Below, piece by piece: positions 1 through 7,605 of a DNA stretch of 27,574 bases. This DNA is from Collinsella sp. (lineage in GTDB: Bacteria; Actinomycetota; Coriobacteriia; Coriobacteriales; Coriobacteriaceae): positions 1 through 27,574 of the forward strand of contig DXMF01000028.1 of assembly GCA_019414345.1 (NCBI GenBank), read 5' to 3'. Under the pieces are notes generated by a model that saw nothing but the letters and a program-made list of their open reading frames with translations, did not search any database and was not told where the DNA came from. The position numbers and the translations under genes were made by a program. Within the stretch, counting starts at the first letter, position 1, and every line of letters begins with the position of its first letter.

Positions 1-26
1 ATGCAGCAGGGGCTCTCAATGTTTTT

Positions 27-86
27 ATGTCCTGCTCATATCGTCTGTGCCGGCAGTTTAGGAACGTCCCTAACTGCCGGCTCGGG
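27..86. repeat. Palindromic repeat / probable terminator 3' of the zinc-ribbon gene
   Basis: Inverted repeat with arms GCCGGCAGTT (49-58) and AACTGCCGGC (72-81). It lies just downstream of the minus-strand gene that stops at 99. The loop contains GGAACGTCCC. Next to it, ATGTCCTGCTCATAT (27-41) is the exact reverse complement of 27546-27560 at the other end of the window. The hairpin could terminate the minus-strand transcript, but no long T-run follows, so a dispersed palindromic repeat is equally likely. Nothing coding is seen in 1-98. Confidence 0.5.
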
Positions 87-98
87 AACGACAAAGCG

Positions 99-1082
99 CT
101 AGTTCACTTCGACGGGTTTGGCGCCGGGGTAGCGCTCCTCAAAGTCTAGGCGGTACTTATTGTCATTGGTGCCCGCCACGTTGTCGCGCGACAGCGGCGC
201 CACGATCTCATTCTTGTGATCCGCAGGCTTGGTGTATTTCAGGCTGATCTCCCAGGCATCACAGATTGCGTCAATGCGGTGATCCAGGTCGTCATACAGG
301 GCAACGATGTCTTTCCAGGAACTGTAGTTCTTAGAGCTCGTCGGGACGTCCAGGTCCTCGACGATGTCGTAATACTGCTCGATGGTGTCCTCTGTGCGCT
401 CGGCGACGTCGGCGAGATTTTGACGGGTGGTGCGATCTTCTTCCAGATAGCTGCCGTTGAAGTTCTGCGCGCAGCCACGGACGTAGTTGTCGAGGTCTTC
501 GAGCAAGTCGTAGTATTCGCTCAGTCGGCGGTAGAGGTTCTGCTCGGAGAGCGTTGCTTCGCCGCCATCCTCGTCGTCATCGTCATCATCGTCGTACAGG
601 CTGTTGGGGTCGCCGAGAGGCTTTAGGTCATCTTCGTCGACGTCATGGTGCAGCTTAGCTACCTCGGCAGCCGTCTGCGTGGCGGCGTTGTCGAAAGGTC
701 TGATTGCAAAGAAGATGACCAGGGCGATGATGATCGCCACCAGCACAACGATAACGGCGATAAGCGGCCCGGTGCCGCTCTTTTTGGGAGCGGGGGTCTG
801 TGGCGAAGCGGGCGCGTATGCGGGAGCCGGCTGCTGTTGGGGCGAGCCGCTCGCGACGGGTATGCGCTGCGTGGTCTCGACGGCCGCGGGGCTTGCGGCG
901 GGGTCGGGTCGATAGGCGAGGGGGTCGTCCGCCTTGGCTTGCGGCGTATCGAGGGAACCGGTCTGCTCAAAAGCGGGCTGGCTATCGCTCGCGACTGTTT
1001 GCTCAACGGGTGCACCGCACGAGGTGCAGAACTTGGCATTATCTGCAAGAAGCTTGCCGCACGAGGCGCAATACCGAGACAT
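99..1082 (-). CDS. Zinc-ribbon, single-pass membrane protein of unknown function
   Basis: Predicted protein of 327 residues. The N-terminus carries two CxxC knuckles (Cys5/Cys8 and Cys19/Cys22), the classic short zinc ribbon found at the front of many bacterial membrane proteins. A Pro/Ala/Gln-rich linker follows, then one strongly hydrophobic segment at about residues 105-127. After that comes an extracytoplasmic part that opens with an aspartate run (about 163-172) and continues as a predicted helical region rich in Tyr, Asp and Glu. The start was placed at the ATG at 1082 because AAAGGAG sits about 5 nt upstream; an ATG 18 nt further upstream lacks such a site. The gene is divergent from tmk. 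No enzymatic motif is visible, so its role is unknown; zinc binding and membrane anchoring are inferences from sequence. Confidence 0.85.
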   Translation of the reverse strand: MSRYCASCGKLLADNAKFCTSCGAPVEQTVASDSQPAFEQTGSLDTPQAKADDPLAYRPDPAASPAAVETTQRIPVASGSPQQQPAPAYAPASPQTPAPKKSGTGPLIAVIVVLVAIIIALVIFFAIRPFDNAATQTAAEVAKLHHDVDEDDLKPLGDPNSLYDDDDDDDEDGGEATLSEQNLYRRLSEYYDLLEDLDNYVRGCAQNFNGSYLEEDRTTRQNLADVAERTEDTIEQYYDIVEDLDVPTSSKNYSSWKDIVALYDDLDHRIDAICDAWEISLKYTKPADHKNEIVAPLSRDNVAGTNDNKYRLDFEERYPGAKPVEVN

Positions 1083-1150
1083 TGCCACTCCTTTCGCCAC
1101 ATTTCAATGCAATACGACGATTATACCCAGCGTCCAAAATTCCCCATCAT

Positions 1151-1219
1151 AAGTTGCGGTGAAATAGGGACTGTTTGGCGGTCTCAGAGCTTCAATCAGT
1201 CCCTATTTCACCGCAACTT
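1151..1219. repeat. Perfect 23-bp inverted repeat (REP-like palindrome)
   Basis: Arms 1151-1173 and 1197-1219 are exact reverse complements over 23 bp, separated by 23 nt. The arm contains GGTGAAATAGGGACTG. It lies in the divergent gap between the zinc-ribbon gene and tmk. No T-tract follows on either side, which argues against a simple terminator. It looks like a dispersed REP-type palindrome, possibly of the kind moved by REP-associated tyrosine transposases; no such transposase is in the window. Confidence 0.75.
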
Positions 1220-1239
1220 TGGAAAGGCACCTTTAGCCA

Positions 1240-1269
1240 TTGGGGACGCACCGAGCACTGGGGTATCAT
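1240..1269 (+). promoter_or_regulatory. Possible promoter for the tmk-holB-ricT operon
   Basis: TTGGGG (1240-1245) and TATCAT (1264-1269) are separated by 18 nt and lie about 50 nt before tmk. The -10 is reasonable and the -35 is only partly like consensus. TTGGGGAC here also recurs twice at the right end of the window (27509 and 27528), so it may belong to a repeat. Confidence 0.35.
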
Positions 1270-1321
1270 GGCTTGGTTGATATATCTGCATTTACGCGCC
1301 TTGTAGGAAGGGGCTGCGCCC

Positions 1322-2005
1322 ATGGCTTTTGTGCCCGCTCAACATAGCTTCATTACGCTCGAGGGTGTCGATGGCGCCGGTAAATCTACGCAGGCGCGCC
1401 TGCTTGCCCGTGCGCTCGAGCTCGCTGGCTACCAGGTTGTGAGCCTGCGCGAGCCGGGCGGTACCGCCATCAGCGAAAAGATCCGTGCTCTGCTGCTCGA
1501 CCCCGCCAATACGGCGATGGGCGACACTTGCGAGCTGCTGCTGTATGAGGCCGCCCGTGCCCAGCTAGTGCATGAGGTTATCGCGCCCGCCCTCGCGGCC
1601 GGCAAGGTGGTCCTGTGCGACCGCTTCTACGATTCCACGACCTGCTATCAGGCGTTTGCCGACGGCCTCGATCGTCAGATGGTGCGCGATGCCAACAACC
1701 TGGCCGTCGCGGGTACGCACCCGGCGCTCACACTCGTCTACCACATCACGCCCGAGCAGGCGGCGCTGCGCATGGCAGCCCGTGGTGCGGCAGATCGCAT
1801 GGAGGCTAAGGGCATGGCCTTCCAAGAGCGCGTCTACCAGGGATTTTGCGCCATTGCCGCCGAGGAACCAAACCGCGTAAAGCTCATCGACGCGACCGCG
1901 TCCATCGAGGAAGTCTTCGCGCAGACGGTCGAGCGGGTTCGCGCCTACGGCCTCGACATTTCCCAGGACGCCGTCACCGCTGCGCTTGCCCAGGAGGCCG
2001 AGTAG
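1322..2005 (+). CDS. tmk: Thymidylate kinase
   Basis: A 227-residue dTMP kinase, which phosphorylates dTMP to dTDP with ATP in the cytoplasm for DNA synthesis. The P-loop GVDGAGKST lies at residues 15-23. It is followed by the substrate-binding REPGG motif and the DRFYDST motif typical of bacterial thymidylate kinases. Length matches the family (about 205-230). An AGGAAGGGG-type ribosome site precedes the ATG. The next gene, holB, has its Shine-Dalgarno inside the tmk 3' end and starts 1 nt after its stop, so the two are co-transcribed. The tmk-holB-ricT order resembles the tmk-yaaQ-yaaR-holB-yaaT cluster of Bacillus. Confidence 0.97.
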   Translation: MAFVPAQHSFITLEGVDGAGKSTQARLLARALELAGYQVVSLREPGGTAISEKIRALLLDPANTAMGDTCELLLYEAARAQLVHEVIAPALAAGKVVLCDRFYDSTTCYQAFADGLDRQMVRDANNLAVAGTHPALTLVYHITPEQAALRMAARGAADRMEAKGMAFQERVYQGFCAIAAEEPNRVKLIDATASIEEVFAQTVERVRAYGLDISQDAVTAALAQEAE

Positions 2006-2006
2006 C

Positions 2007-3134
2007 ATGGCCCCCGCTCAGGCAAGTCTGCTGGCCAAGCTCGACACCCAAGAGCGCGTGCGCGACTTTTTGACCAATGCCGTCGCCAGCGGTCGCGCAT
2101 CGCACGCCTACCTGTTTTTGGGCGCGCCCGGCGCGGGCAAGCTCGACGCCGCGTGGGCGCTCGCCCAGGCCTTCCTGTGCGAGCAGGACGGCTGCGGCGC
2201 ATGCGACAGCTGCGTGCGCGTTGCGCGGCACACGCACCCCGACGTGCACTATTACACGCCCGAGAGCGCCACGGGCTACCTCATCGCCCAGACCCGCGAG
2301 CTACTCGACGACGTGCCCCTGGCGCCCATCCGTGCCAAGGCCAAGGTCTACATCATCGACCGTGCCGAGCAGCTGCGCGCCAACACCGCCAACGCGCTGC
2401 TCAAAACGCTCGAGGAGCCGCCCGAGGGCGTCATGTTCATCCTGCTGGGCACCTCGGCAGACGTGATGCTGCCCACCATCGTGAGCCGCTGCCAGTGTGT
2501 GCCGTTTCGGCTGGTGTCGCCCACCGCGGCCGCGCAGGCCGTGAGCCGCGCCACCGGTCAGGACATCGCGCGTTGTCGCATGGCCGTCGCCGTGGCGGGC
2601 AGCCCCACACGCGGTATCGAGTTCCTTAAGAGTGCCGAGCGCCAGGACGCCCGCCGTCAGATGGTTCGTGCCATCGACTCACTCATTGCCGCCGACGAGG
2701 CCGACGTGCTCAGCCGCGCCAAGTCACTCATCGTCGCCGTTAAAGCGCCGCTCGCCGAGGTCAAGTCCACGCAGGAAAAGGTGCTCGAGCAAAATGCCGA
2801 CTACCTGTCGCGTGGAGCATTGAAGCAGCTTGAGGACCGCAACAAGCGCGAACTCAACGCGCGCGAGCGTTCGGGTATCATGGAAGTGCTGGCGAGCGCG
2901 CGGACGCTCATGCGCGACGTACTGCTGACGCTTCAGGATGAGGCGGCCGACGTCGTGAACGAGGATGTGCGCGACACGATCGGTCGGCTTGCCGCCGCGA
3001 CCAATGTTGCGGGTGCCACTCAGGCGCTCGAAGCGGTCGCAACCGCCGAGCGCAACATCGCCAGAAACGTTACTCCCCAGCTGGCCATCGAGGTCATGCT
3101 GTTCGATATCAGGAAGGCACTGAAATGCCGTTAG
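2007..3134 (+). CDS. holB: DNA polymerase III subunit delta'
   Basis: A 375-residue clamp-loader ATPase-fold subunit that helps load the sliding clamp at primer termini. Visible signs are HAYLFLGAPGAGK (P-loop-like, but Leu follows the Lys where Ser/Thr is usual), a short zinc module of Cys pairs in GCGACDSC, the TLEEPPEG segment, and the SRC motif typical of clamp-loader subunits. The ATG at 2007 was chosen because AGGAGG at 1992-1997 lies 9 nt upstream; a TTG 21 nt earlier would overlap tmk and lacks a ribosome site. The altered P-loop suggests that this subunit does not hydrolyse ATP, as is usual for delta'. The gene overlaps ricT by 10 nt. Confidence 0.93.
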   Translation: MAPAQASLLAKLDTQERVRDFLTNAVASGRASHAYLFLGAPGAGKLDAAWALAQAFLCEQDGCGACDSCVRVARHTHPDVHYYTPESATGYLIAQTRELLDDVPLAPIRAKAKVYIIDRAEQLRANTANALLKTLEEPPEGVMFILLGTSADVMLPTIVSRCQCVPFRLVSPTAAAQAVSRATGQDIARCRMAVAVAGSPTRGIEFLKSAERQDARRQMVRAIDSLIAADEADVLSRAKSLIVAVKAPLAEVKSTQEKVLEQNADYLSRGALKQLEDRNKRELNARERSGIMEVLASARTLMRDVLLTLQDEAADVVNEDVRDTIGRLAAATNVAGATQALEAVATAERNIARNVTPQLAIEVMLFDIRKALKCR

Positions 3135-4825
3135 TCGTACCCGTTAAGTTTACCTACGCCTCGCGCGACCTGTGGTTCGACCCGCAGGATCTGGATATCC
3201 TCGAGGCCGATTATGCTATCTGCTCCACCGAGCGCGGAACCGAGATTGGCCTGGTCACGGCAGACCCCTTCGAGGTGCCGCAGGACGAGATCGGCCAGCC
3301 GCTCAAGCCCGTGCTGCGCGTGGCGAGCGACATCGACCTGCAGCTTGCCGATGATCTGGCCATCCAGGGTGACGAGGCCATGGTCGATTTCCGTCGCCTG
3401 GTCAAGGAGCTCGACCTCGAGATGAAGCCGGTCGGCGTCGAGTACCTGTTTGGCGGCGAGAAGGCCGTGTTCTATTTTGCGGCCGAGGAGCGCGTCGATT
3501 TTCGTCAGCTCGTCAAGGACCTTTCCTCGGCGCTGCACATTCGCGTCGACATGCGCCAGATCGGCGTGCGCGACGAGACCCGTTTGGTGGGCGGCTATGC
3601 CCAGTGCGGCCAGGAGCTCTGCTGCACGCGCTTTGGCGGACAGTTTGAGCCTGTCTCGATTCGCATGGCAAAAGAGCAGGATCTACCGCTTAACTCGTCC
3701 AAGATCAGCGGTGTATGCGGCCGTCTAATGTGCTGCCTGCGCTACGAGTTCGAGGCGTATAAGGACTTTAAGAGCCGCGCGCCCAAAAAGAAGACGCTTA
3801 TCGATACGCCGCTTGGCAAGGCGCGTATCCAAGAATATGACACGCCGCGCGAGCAGCTGGTGCTGCGCCTGGAGAACGGCAAGGTCTTTAAGGTCAACCT
3901 GGCCGATATGACCTGCTCGGAGGGCTGCAAAAAGAAGGCAGCCGAGCAGGGTTGCAACTGCCGTCCCGACTGCGTGACGCGCGACGTGCTCGAGCGCATC
4001 GAGTCGCCCGAGATGCGCCTGGCGCTCATGGAGCTCGACCGCGAGAACGGCGTCGACGTGGGCGATGGCCTGTCGAACGCCGATCGCCTGGCGGGCATAT
4101 CGATGCCCAAGCGCCGTCGTCGCGATGCCGAATCCGATGCTCGCGCCGGTCAGGGCCAGGGCGAGGGCCGTGGCCGCGGAAAAGGCCGCGGTAAGGCCGA
4201 GACACCTGAGGCCGAGGGGGCGGCCGATGGCCGTCGCCGTCGCAAGCGCGCGGGCTCGGGCGATGCTACCGAGGTTGCAGCCGCGGGCAAGAACGCCTCT
4301 CGCGAGCGCGAGGTTCAGCAGCCCCAGCAGCAGAATCGCGGCGGCGGCATGAACCCCACACGTCGCCGCCGCCGTCATCTGTCGAGCGAGGAGCGCGAGG
4401 ACGCCTTCCGCGCCGCAGCTGCTCGCGAGGCCGGTGCCGCTTCCAAGGGCGCCTCGGCCTCCGATGCGCCTGTCGACAAGAGCGGCAAGTCACGTGGCGA
4501 GGAGGAGCGCGCGCCGCGTCCGCGCCGTCGCCATTCCTCGGGCGCGCAACAGAAGCCCTCAGTGCCCTCCGTGGCCGATCAGGTCTCGGATGGCGAGGTC
4601 AAGGTCACGCGCCGTCGTCCCGGGGATGGCGGGGGAGCGGCTGCCAAGGCTTCGCGTGGCGCCGCTCGCGACGAGCGCGAGCCGCGCGAGAATCGCGGTG
4701 GCGAGGGCTCGGCCGACCAGGGTCAAAAGCGCCGTCGCCGTCGTCGTTCCCGCAAGCCGCGCCAGGATGGTGGCGAGGGCTCGACCCCGTCTTCGTCCGC
4801 ACCACAACCACCTGCCGGCGAATAA
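3125..4825 (+). CDS. ricT: RicT (YaaT/PSP1 family) regulatory iron-sulfur protein with long basic tail
   Basis: Residues 1-300 match the PSP1/YaaT family. In Bacillus RicT works with RicA and RicF, binds [4Fe-4S] clusters and affects RNase Y-dependent mRNA maturation. The conserved cysteines are visible: Cys161/166/167 in CGQELCCTRF and Cys198/203/204 in CGRLMCCLRYE, with more cysteines at about 265-285. From about residue 330 to 566 the protein is a low-complexity, Arg/Lys/Gly/Ala/Ser/Glu-rich tail with RRRRR-type clusters, absent from the roughly 275-residue Bacillus protein. The tail is probably disordered and RNA-binding (inference). The ATG at 3125 overlaps the end of holB, with GGAAGG upstream. 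RicA and RicF partners are not in this window. Confidence 0.9.
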   Translation: MPLVVPVKFTYASRDLWFDPQDLDILEADYAICSTERGTEIGLVTADPFEVPQDEIGQPLKPVLRVASDIDLQLADDLAIQGDEAMVDFRRLVKELDLEMKPVGVEYLFGGEKAVFYFAAEERVDFRQLVKDLSSALHIRVDMRQIGVRDETRLVGGYAQCGQELCCTRFGGQFEPVSIRMAKEQDLPLNSSKISGVCGRLMCCLRYEFEAYKDFKSRAPKKKTLIDTPLGKARIQEYDTPREQLVLRLENGKVFKVNLADMTCSEGCKKKAAEQGCNCRPDCVTRDVLERIESPEMRLALMELDRENGVDVGDGLSNADRLAGISMPKRRRRDAESDARAGQGQGEGRGRGKGRGKAETPEAEGAADGRRRRKRAGSGDATEVAAAGKNASREREVQQPQQQNRGGGMNPTRRRRRHLSSEEREDAFRAAAAREAGAASKGASASDAPVDKSGKSRGEEERAPRPRRRHSSGAQQKPSVPSVADQVSDGEVKVTRRRPGDGGGAAAKASRGAARDEREPRENRGGEGSADQGQKRRRRRRSRKPRQDGGEGSTPSSSAPQPPAGE

Positions 4826-4890
4826 CGCCCGCGAGCGGATTTAGCCCGCCTTGCCCCGAGCGCATCGGGGTATCATAGCGCCGAATCAAC

Positions 4891-4930
4891 AACCCTCCCT
4901 GCGACCGAACGTAGGGAGGGTTGTGTCTTG
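4891..4930 (+). terminator. Hairpin between ricT and comF that contains the comF ribosome site
   Basis: AACCCTCCCT (4891-4900) pairs with AGGGAGGGTT (4913-4922), a perfect 10-bp stem, followed by the weakly T-rich GTGTCTT. It has the shape of a terminator for the tmk-holB-ricT transcript. The 3' arm also contains GGGAGGG, the only good Shine-Dalgarno for the comF TTG start 7 nt downstream, so folding would hide it. Confidence 0.55.
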
Positions 4931-5734
4931 AAGAGCCATCTGAACATATTGAGCTGTCTGCAGGGTGCCGGTGCCCTACCGTTTGCGGACGAATTGCTAC
5001 CGTTTGCCGAGCGGGTGGCACGCGAGGCGCTCGAGGCATTGTCGCCAACACGATGTGCCGGCTGCGAGCGCGCCGGTACGCTTATTTGCCAAGACTGCCT
5101 GACTGCGCTCACGCTCATCGACCCACGTCATAGCTGCACCCGATGCGGCGCCCCGTTTGGGGATTTGCTGTGCACTGAGTGTTCGGTCGAGGGCACGTCC
5201 TCGGCAATGGCGGAGGCGCTCGACCGCTGCCTGGCGTGCGCCGTCTATGCGCATCCGCTGCCGCGCATCATTAAAGCGTACAAGGATGCGGACGAGCGAC
5301 GTCTGGCTCCGTATCTGGCGGAGCTGCTCTACGACACCGCCCTGCATGCCCAGGTCGTAGCGCCCGATCGCTATGGAGGTGTGCTGTCCGGTGCGGATGC
5401 GGTGGTGTTTGTGCCTGCGACGGCGGCAGCGTTTCGGCGGCGTGGTTTTGATCATATGGAGGCTATTGCGCGCCCATTTTGCGAGCTGTCGGGTGTTCCC
5501 CTGCTCGATGCTCTCGTCAAGTACGGGCATGGCGACCAGCGCGAACTCGGTCGTGAGGAGCGCCGCGAGCGTGCCCAAGGCATGTACGAGACGGTTGAGG
5601 ATGTGCGGGGCAAGCGCCTGCTGCTTATCGACGACGTTATCACCACGGGTGCGACGATGGCAGCGGCTTCGGCGGAACTCAAGCGCGCCGGCGCTGCGGC
5701 CGTTGATGGCCTCGCTATCGCACGCGTTTGGTAG
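4928..5734 (+). CDS. comF: ComF-family amidophosphoribosyltransferase-like protein
   Basis: A 268-residue protein of the ComF/GntX family. The N-terminal half carries a Cys-rich zinc module (Cys43/46/54/57 and Cys70/73/82/85). The C-terminal half is a type I phosphoribosyltransferase fold with the PRPP-binding signature LLLIDDVITTGAT at residues 231-243 and the FRRRGFDH segment usual in ComF. ComF is needed for transformation in Bacillus and Haemophilus; its biochemical role is not settled. No other competence gene is in the window. The start is TTG at 4928, chosen because GGGAGGG ends 7 nt upstream; no ATG near the expected N-terminus is better placed. The following gene begins 11 nt after the stop, so they are likely co-transcribed. 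Confidence 0.9.
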   Translation: MKSHLNILSCLQGAGALPFADELLPFAERVAREALEALSPTRCAGCERAGTLICQDCLTALTLIDPRHSCTRCGAPFGDLLCTECSVEGTSSAMAEALDRCLACAVYAHPLPRIIKAYKDADERRLAPYLAELLYDTALHAQVVAPDRYGGVLSGADAVVFVPATAAAFRRRGFDHMEAIARPFCELSGVPLLDALVKYGHGDQRELGREERRERAQGMYETVEDVRGKRLLLIDDVITTGATMAAASAELKRAGAAAVDGLAIARVW

Positions 5735-5745
5735 GGGTGGTTCAG

Positions 5746-6855
5746 ATGGCAATAAAGATCGGGCAGCGTGGCAAGCCTGCAAGCGAGCAGCTGGCTGCTT
5801 CCGTAATTTTGACGGGTGCCTCGGCGCTGCGCATGATGCGCGCCGAGCGCCGGCAGATGGGCTACATAAGCTGGAAGGACCTTAATCCCGATGAAGAGCG
5901 CCGTGTGCTGCGCACGTCGTCGCCCTCGACCGAGGACATCTATCTTCCCGATTTGGTGCGGATTGGGGCCGCAAGCGGCGAGGTGCAAGAGGATTTGTGC
6001 TTGCTGGTAGGATCTGCAGCGCAGCGCCGCCGTATTCTTGGCGTGAGCTGGTCCGTATGCTCCGAGTTGCCCGCCGGCTCGATTCTAGAGGTGGAACCGG
6101 GGGTGTACAGTCTATCTCCCGAGGCCCTTTGCGTAGCCGTCGCGCGCGAGGTCGGCTGCATCCAGGCATTTGCCCTGGCCCAGGAGCTGTGCTCTAAGAT
6201 TTCACTGAGTGACCGCGGGAAGTATCTGCCTCCCTACACCTCGCCTGTCGTGAACAAATTGGCAAAGGACAAAGACCAGCCGCCAGATGTCGGTTACTTT
6301 GAGGTCGAGTCCGTGCTGACACCCGATTGCCTGGTAGATTACCTCGCGGCATGCAAGGGGAATGTGGCCAAACAGCTGCTGCGCCTGTGTCCCTACCTGT
6401 CAGAAAATCTGCGCTCGCCCATGGAGTGCATCATGCTCGCTCTGTTTTCGCTTCCGTTTTCCTATGGCGGATTTGCCTGCGGTCCCTTTAAGACCGACTA
6501 CAAGATCGAGTTCGATGACCGTGCGCAGGCAATCTCGGGGATGCCGCATGCAGTTTGCGATGCGTATCAGGAAGCAGCCCAGTTTGACCTGGAATACAAC
6601 GGTGAGCTGGGCCATTCCTCCCGGAGGGGACGTATCCATGATGAAAAACGCAACACGGGCTTGATTACTATGGGAATCGAGGTCGCGACGGTCAATAACG
6701 AGATGCTCTGCGACATGGAAGCAATGGAGGCGCTCGCATGGCGCATGCACCAGCGTATGCGAAAGCGGTACCGGAATCGTGTCGATGCCCGCAGGAAAAA
6801 GCAAGAGGCGCTGCTTAACACGCTGCGGGCGTGTTTTGGGCTTAAACCCGCCTAA
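5746..6855 (+). CDS. DUF559-like protein with a PD-(D/E)XK-type C-terminal domain
   Basis: A 369-residue protein with no sure function. The C-terminal third has the layout I associate with DUF559/AbiEi-type actinobacterial proteins. A SPMECIM motif (about 224-230) is followed by a Leu-Pro/Gly segment, then FDLEYNG (about 280-286), and after a short gap a charged helix RIHDEKRN and a strand ending GIEVATV. DxE...H/R...K arrangements of this type occur in Vsr-like and PD-(D/E)XK nuclease folds. The N-terminal half resembles the variable part of such proteins and ends in a Cys-rich helix. The ATG at 5746 was chosen because AGGGGTGG precedes it, overlapping the end of comF. Many copies of such proteins occur in Coriobacteriia genomes (recalled, not checked). 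Nuclease activity is unproven. Confidence 0.65.
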   Translation: MAIKIGQRGKPASEQLAASVILTGASALRMMRAERRQMGYISWKDLNPDEERRVLRTSSPSTEDIYLPDLVRIGAASGEVQEDLCLLVGSAAQRRRILGVSWSVCSELPAGSILEVEPGVYSLSPEALCVAVAREVGCIQAFALAQELCSKISLSDRGKYLPPYTSPVVNKLAKDKDQPPDVGYFEVESVLTPDCLVDYLAACKGNVAKQLLRLCPYLSENLRSPMECIMLALFSLPFSYGGFACGPFKTDYKIEFDDRAQAISGMPHAVCDAYQEAAQFDLEYNGELGHSSRRGRIHDEKRNTGLITMGIEVATVNNEMLCDMEAMEALAWRMHQRMRKRYRNRVDARRKKQEALLNTLRACFGLKPA

Positions 6856-6889
6856 CAATGCTCTGAAACAGGGGGTTGGATATATGCTC

Positions 6890-7106
6890 TGGCCAAAATA
6901 TAGCAAATATGAGTACTGCTACAAATTCAGTAACAGCAAAATCAGGGATTTTGGGACTGGAAGAGGGGGTAAATTAGAAAGTTATTAAACAAATGTGGAA
7001 TATCCTGGCATCAATCTGACGTTATAGAGCGTGAAAACAGCTTGCAGAGCCAAAAACTCCTGCTACTAAATTGGTAACAGTACTCATATTTGCTATTTTT
7101 TGGCCA
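6890..7106. mobile_element. MITE-like element with 47-bp terminal inverted repeats
   Basis: Left end 6890-6936 and right end 7060-7106 are inverted repeats that match at 42 of 47 positions; the outer 28 bp have a single mismatch. Both ends begin TGGCCAAAA. The enclosed 120 bp is AT-rich, unlike the genes around it, and has no convincing ORF. A size of 217 bp with long inverted ends fits a non-autonomous miniature inverted-repeat element. I see no clear target-site duplication. It sits between the DUF559-like gene and the lipoprotein leader. Confidence 0.75.
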
Positions 7107-7227
7107 AGGCGCCCTAAGACGGGTGTGTTGGGGCTTTCCATAGGGGAGCGACGGGCTCAATCAGAGCACGTGCGGTCCGTCCTGACCTGCGAAATCTGTA
7201 CTCGCGATGCGAATAACGCCCCTAACC
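7107..7227. other. Non-coding spacer between the MITE and the lipoprotein promoter
   Basis: No gene, clear hairpin or recognisable site was found in this part of the 750-bp gap between 6855 and 7606. Confidence 0.5.
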
Positions 7228-7256
7228 TTAAACTTTAGCTTGAACTTAGCTATAAT
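7228..7256 (+). promoter_or_regulatory. Strong sigma-70-type promoter
   Basis: TTAAAC (7228-7233), a 17-nt spacer, and a perfect TATAAT (7251-7256). This is the best consensus promoter in the window. Transcription would start near 7263. It lies inside the open frame that runs into the lipoprotein gene, so upstream ATGs at 7207 and 7255 cannot be that gene's start. Confidence 0.8.
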
Positions 7257-7262
7257 GCGCTA

Positions 7263-7605
7263 CGTTCCTACCAGGCTGTGGTTGCGGACGGACGAAATGC
7301 CCGTCCTAGTCCAAGACAGACGCGGTCAAAGGGATCCACGTAAGCGACCGCGTGCGCGCGGCGCGATCATGGCGCGTCCTAGATGTAAGCCGCACCGTCC
7401 GTTCTACTTTCTTTGGGGCAATACCGCCTCGCGGGCGAGCGGGCCAGTCGTGAAGGTGGCTGCGGCCTCCCGAGCAAACACCCCGGTGCGCAAGTGTGGG
7501 GTCAAATACCAGGTCAGCTGGTGGGAACAACCTGATATTCCGCGCAACGCACGGATCGTATACGACACAGAAGGCAGGGTAGTGGACATGGTGAGGGGCA
7601 GCTTG
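7263..7605 (+). ncRNA. Long leader, candidate structured RNA upstream of the lipoprotein gene
   Basis: About 340 nt lie between the predicted transcription start and the lipoprotein start. The stretch contains several local stems, for example GGACGG/CCGTCC near 7288-7308 and a perfect 8-bp ACGCGGTC/GACCGCGT pair around 7320-7355. The frame of the downstream gene stays open through it, but the one internal ATG I examined (7369) has no ribosome site, and the lipoprotein signal peptide begins only at 7588-7606. I could not match it to a known riboswitch, 6S, RNase P or tmRNA. It could be a regulatory leader or a separate small RNA. Confidence 0.35.

Noticed and set aside
7207..7605. N-terminal extension of the lipoprotein to an ATG at 7207
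   Set aside because: The consensus promoter at 7228-7256 lies inside it, and a lipoprotein signal peptide begins only at 7588-7606.
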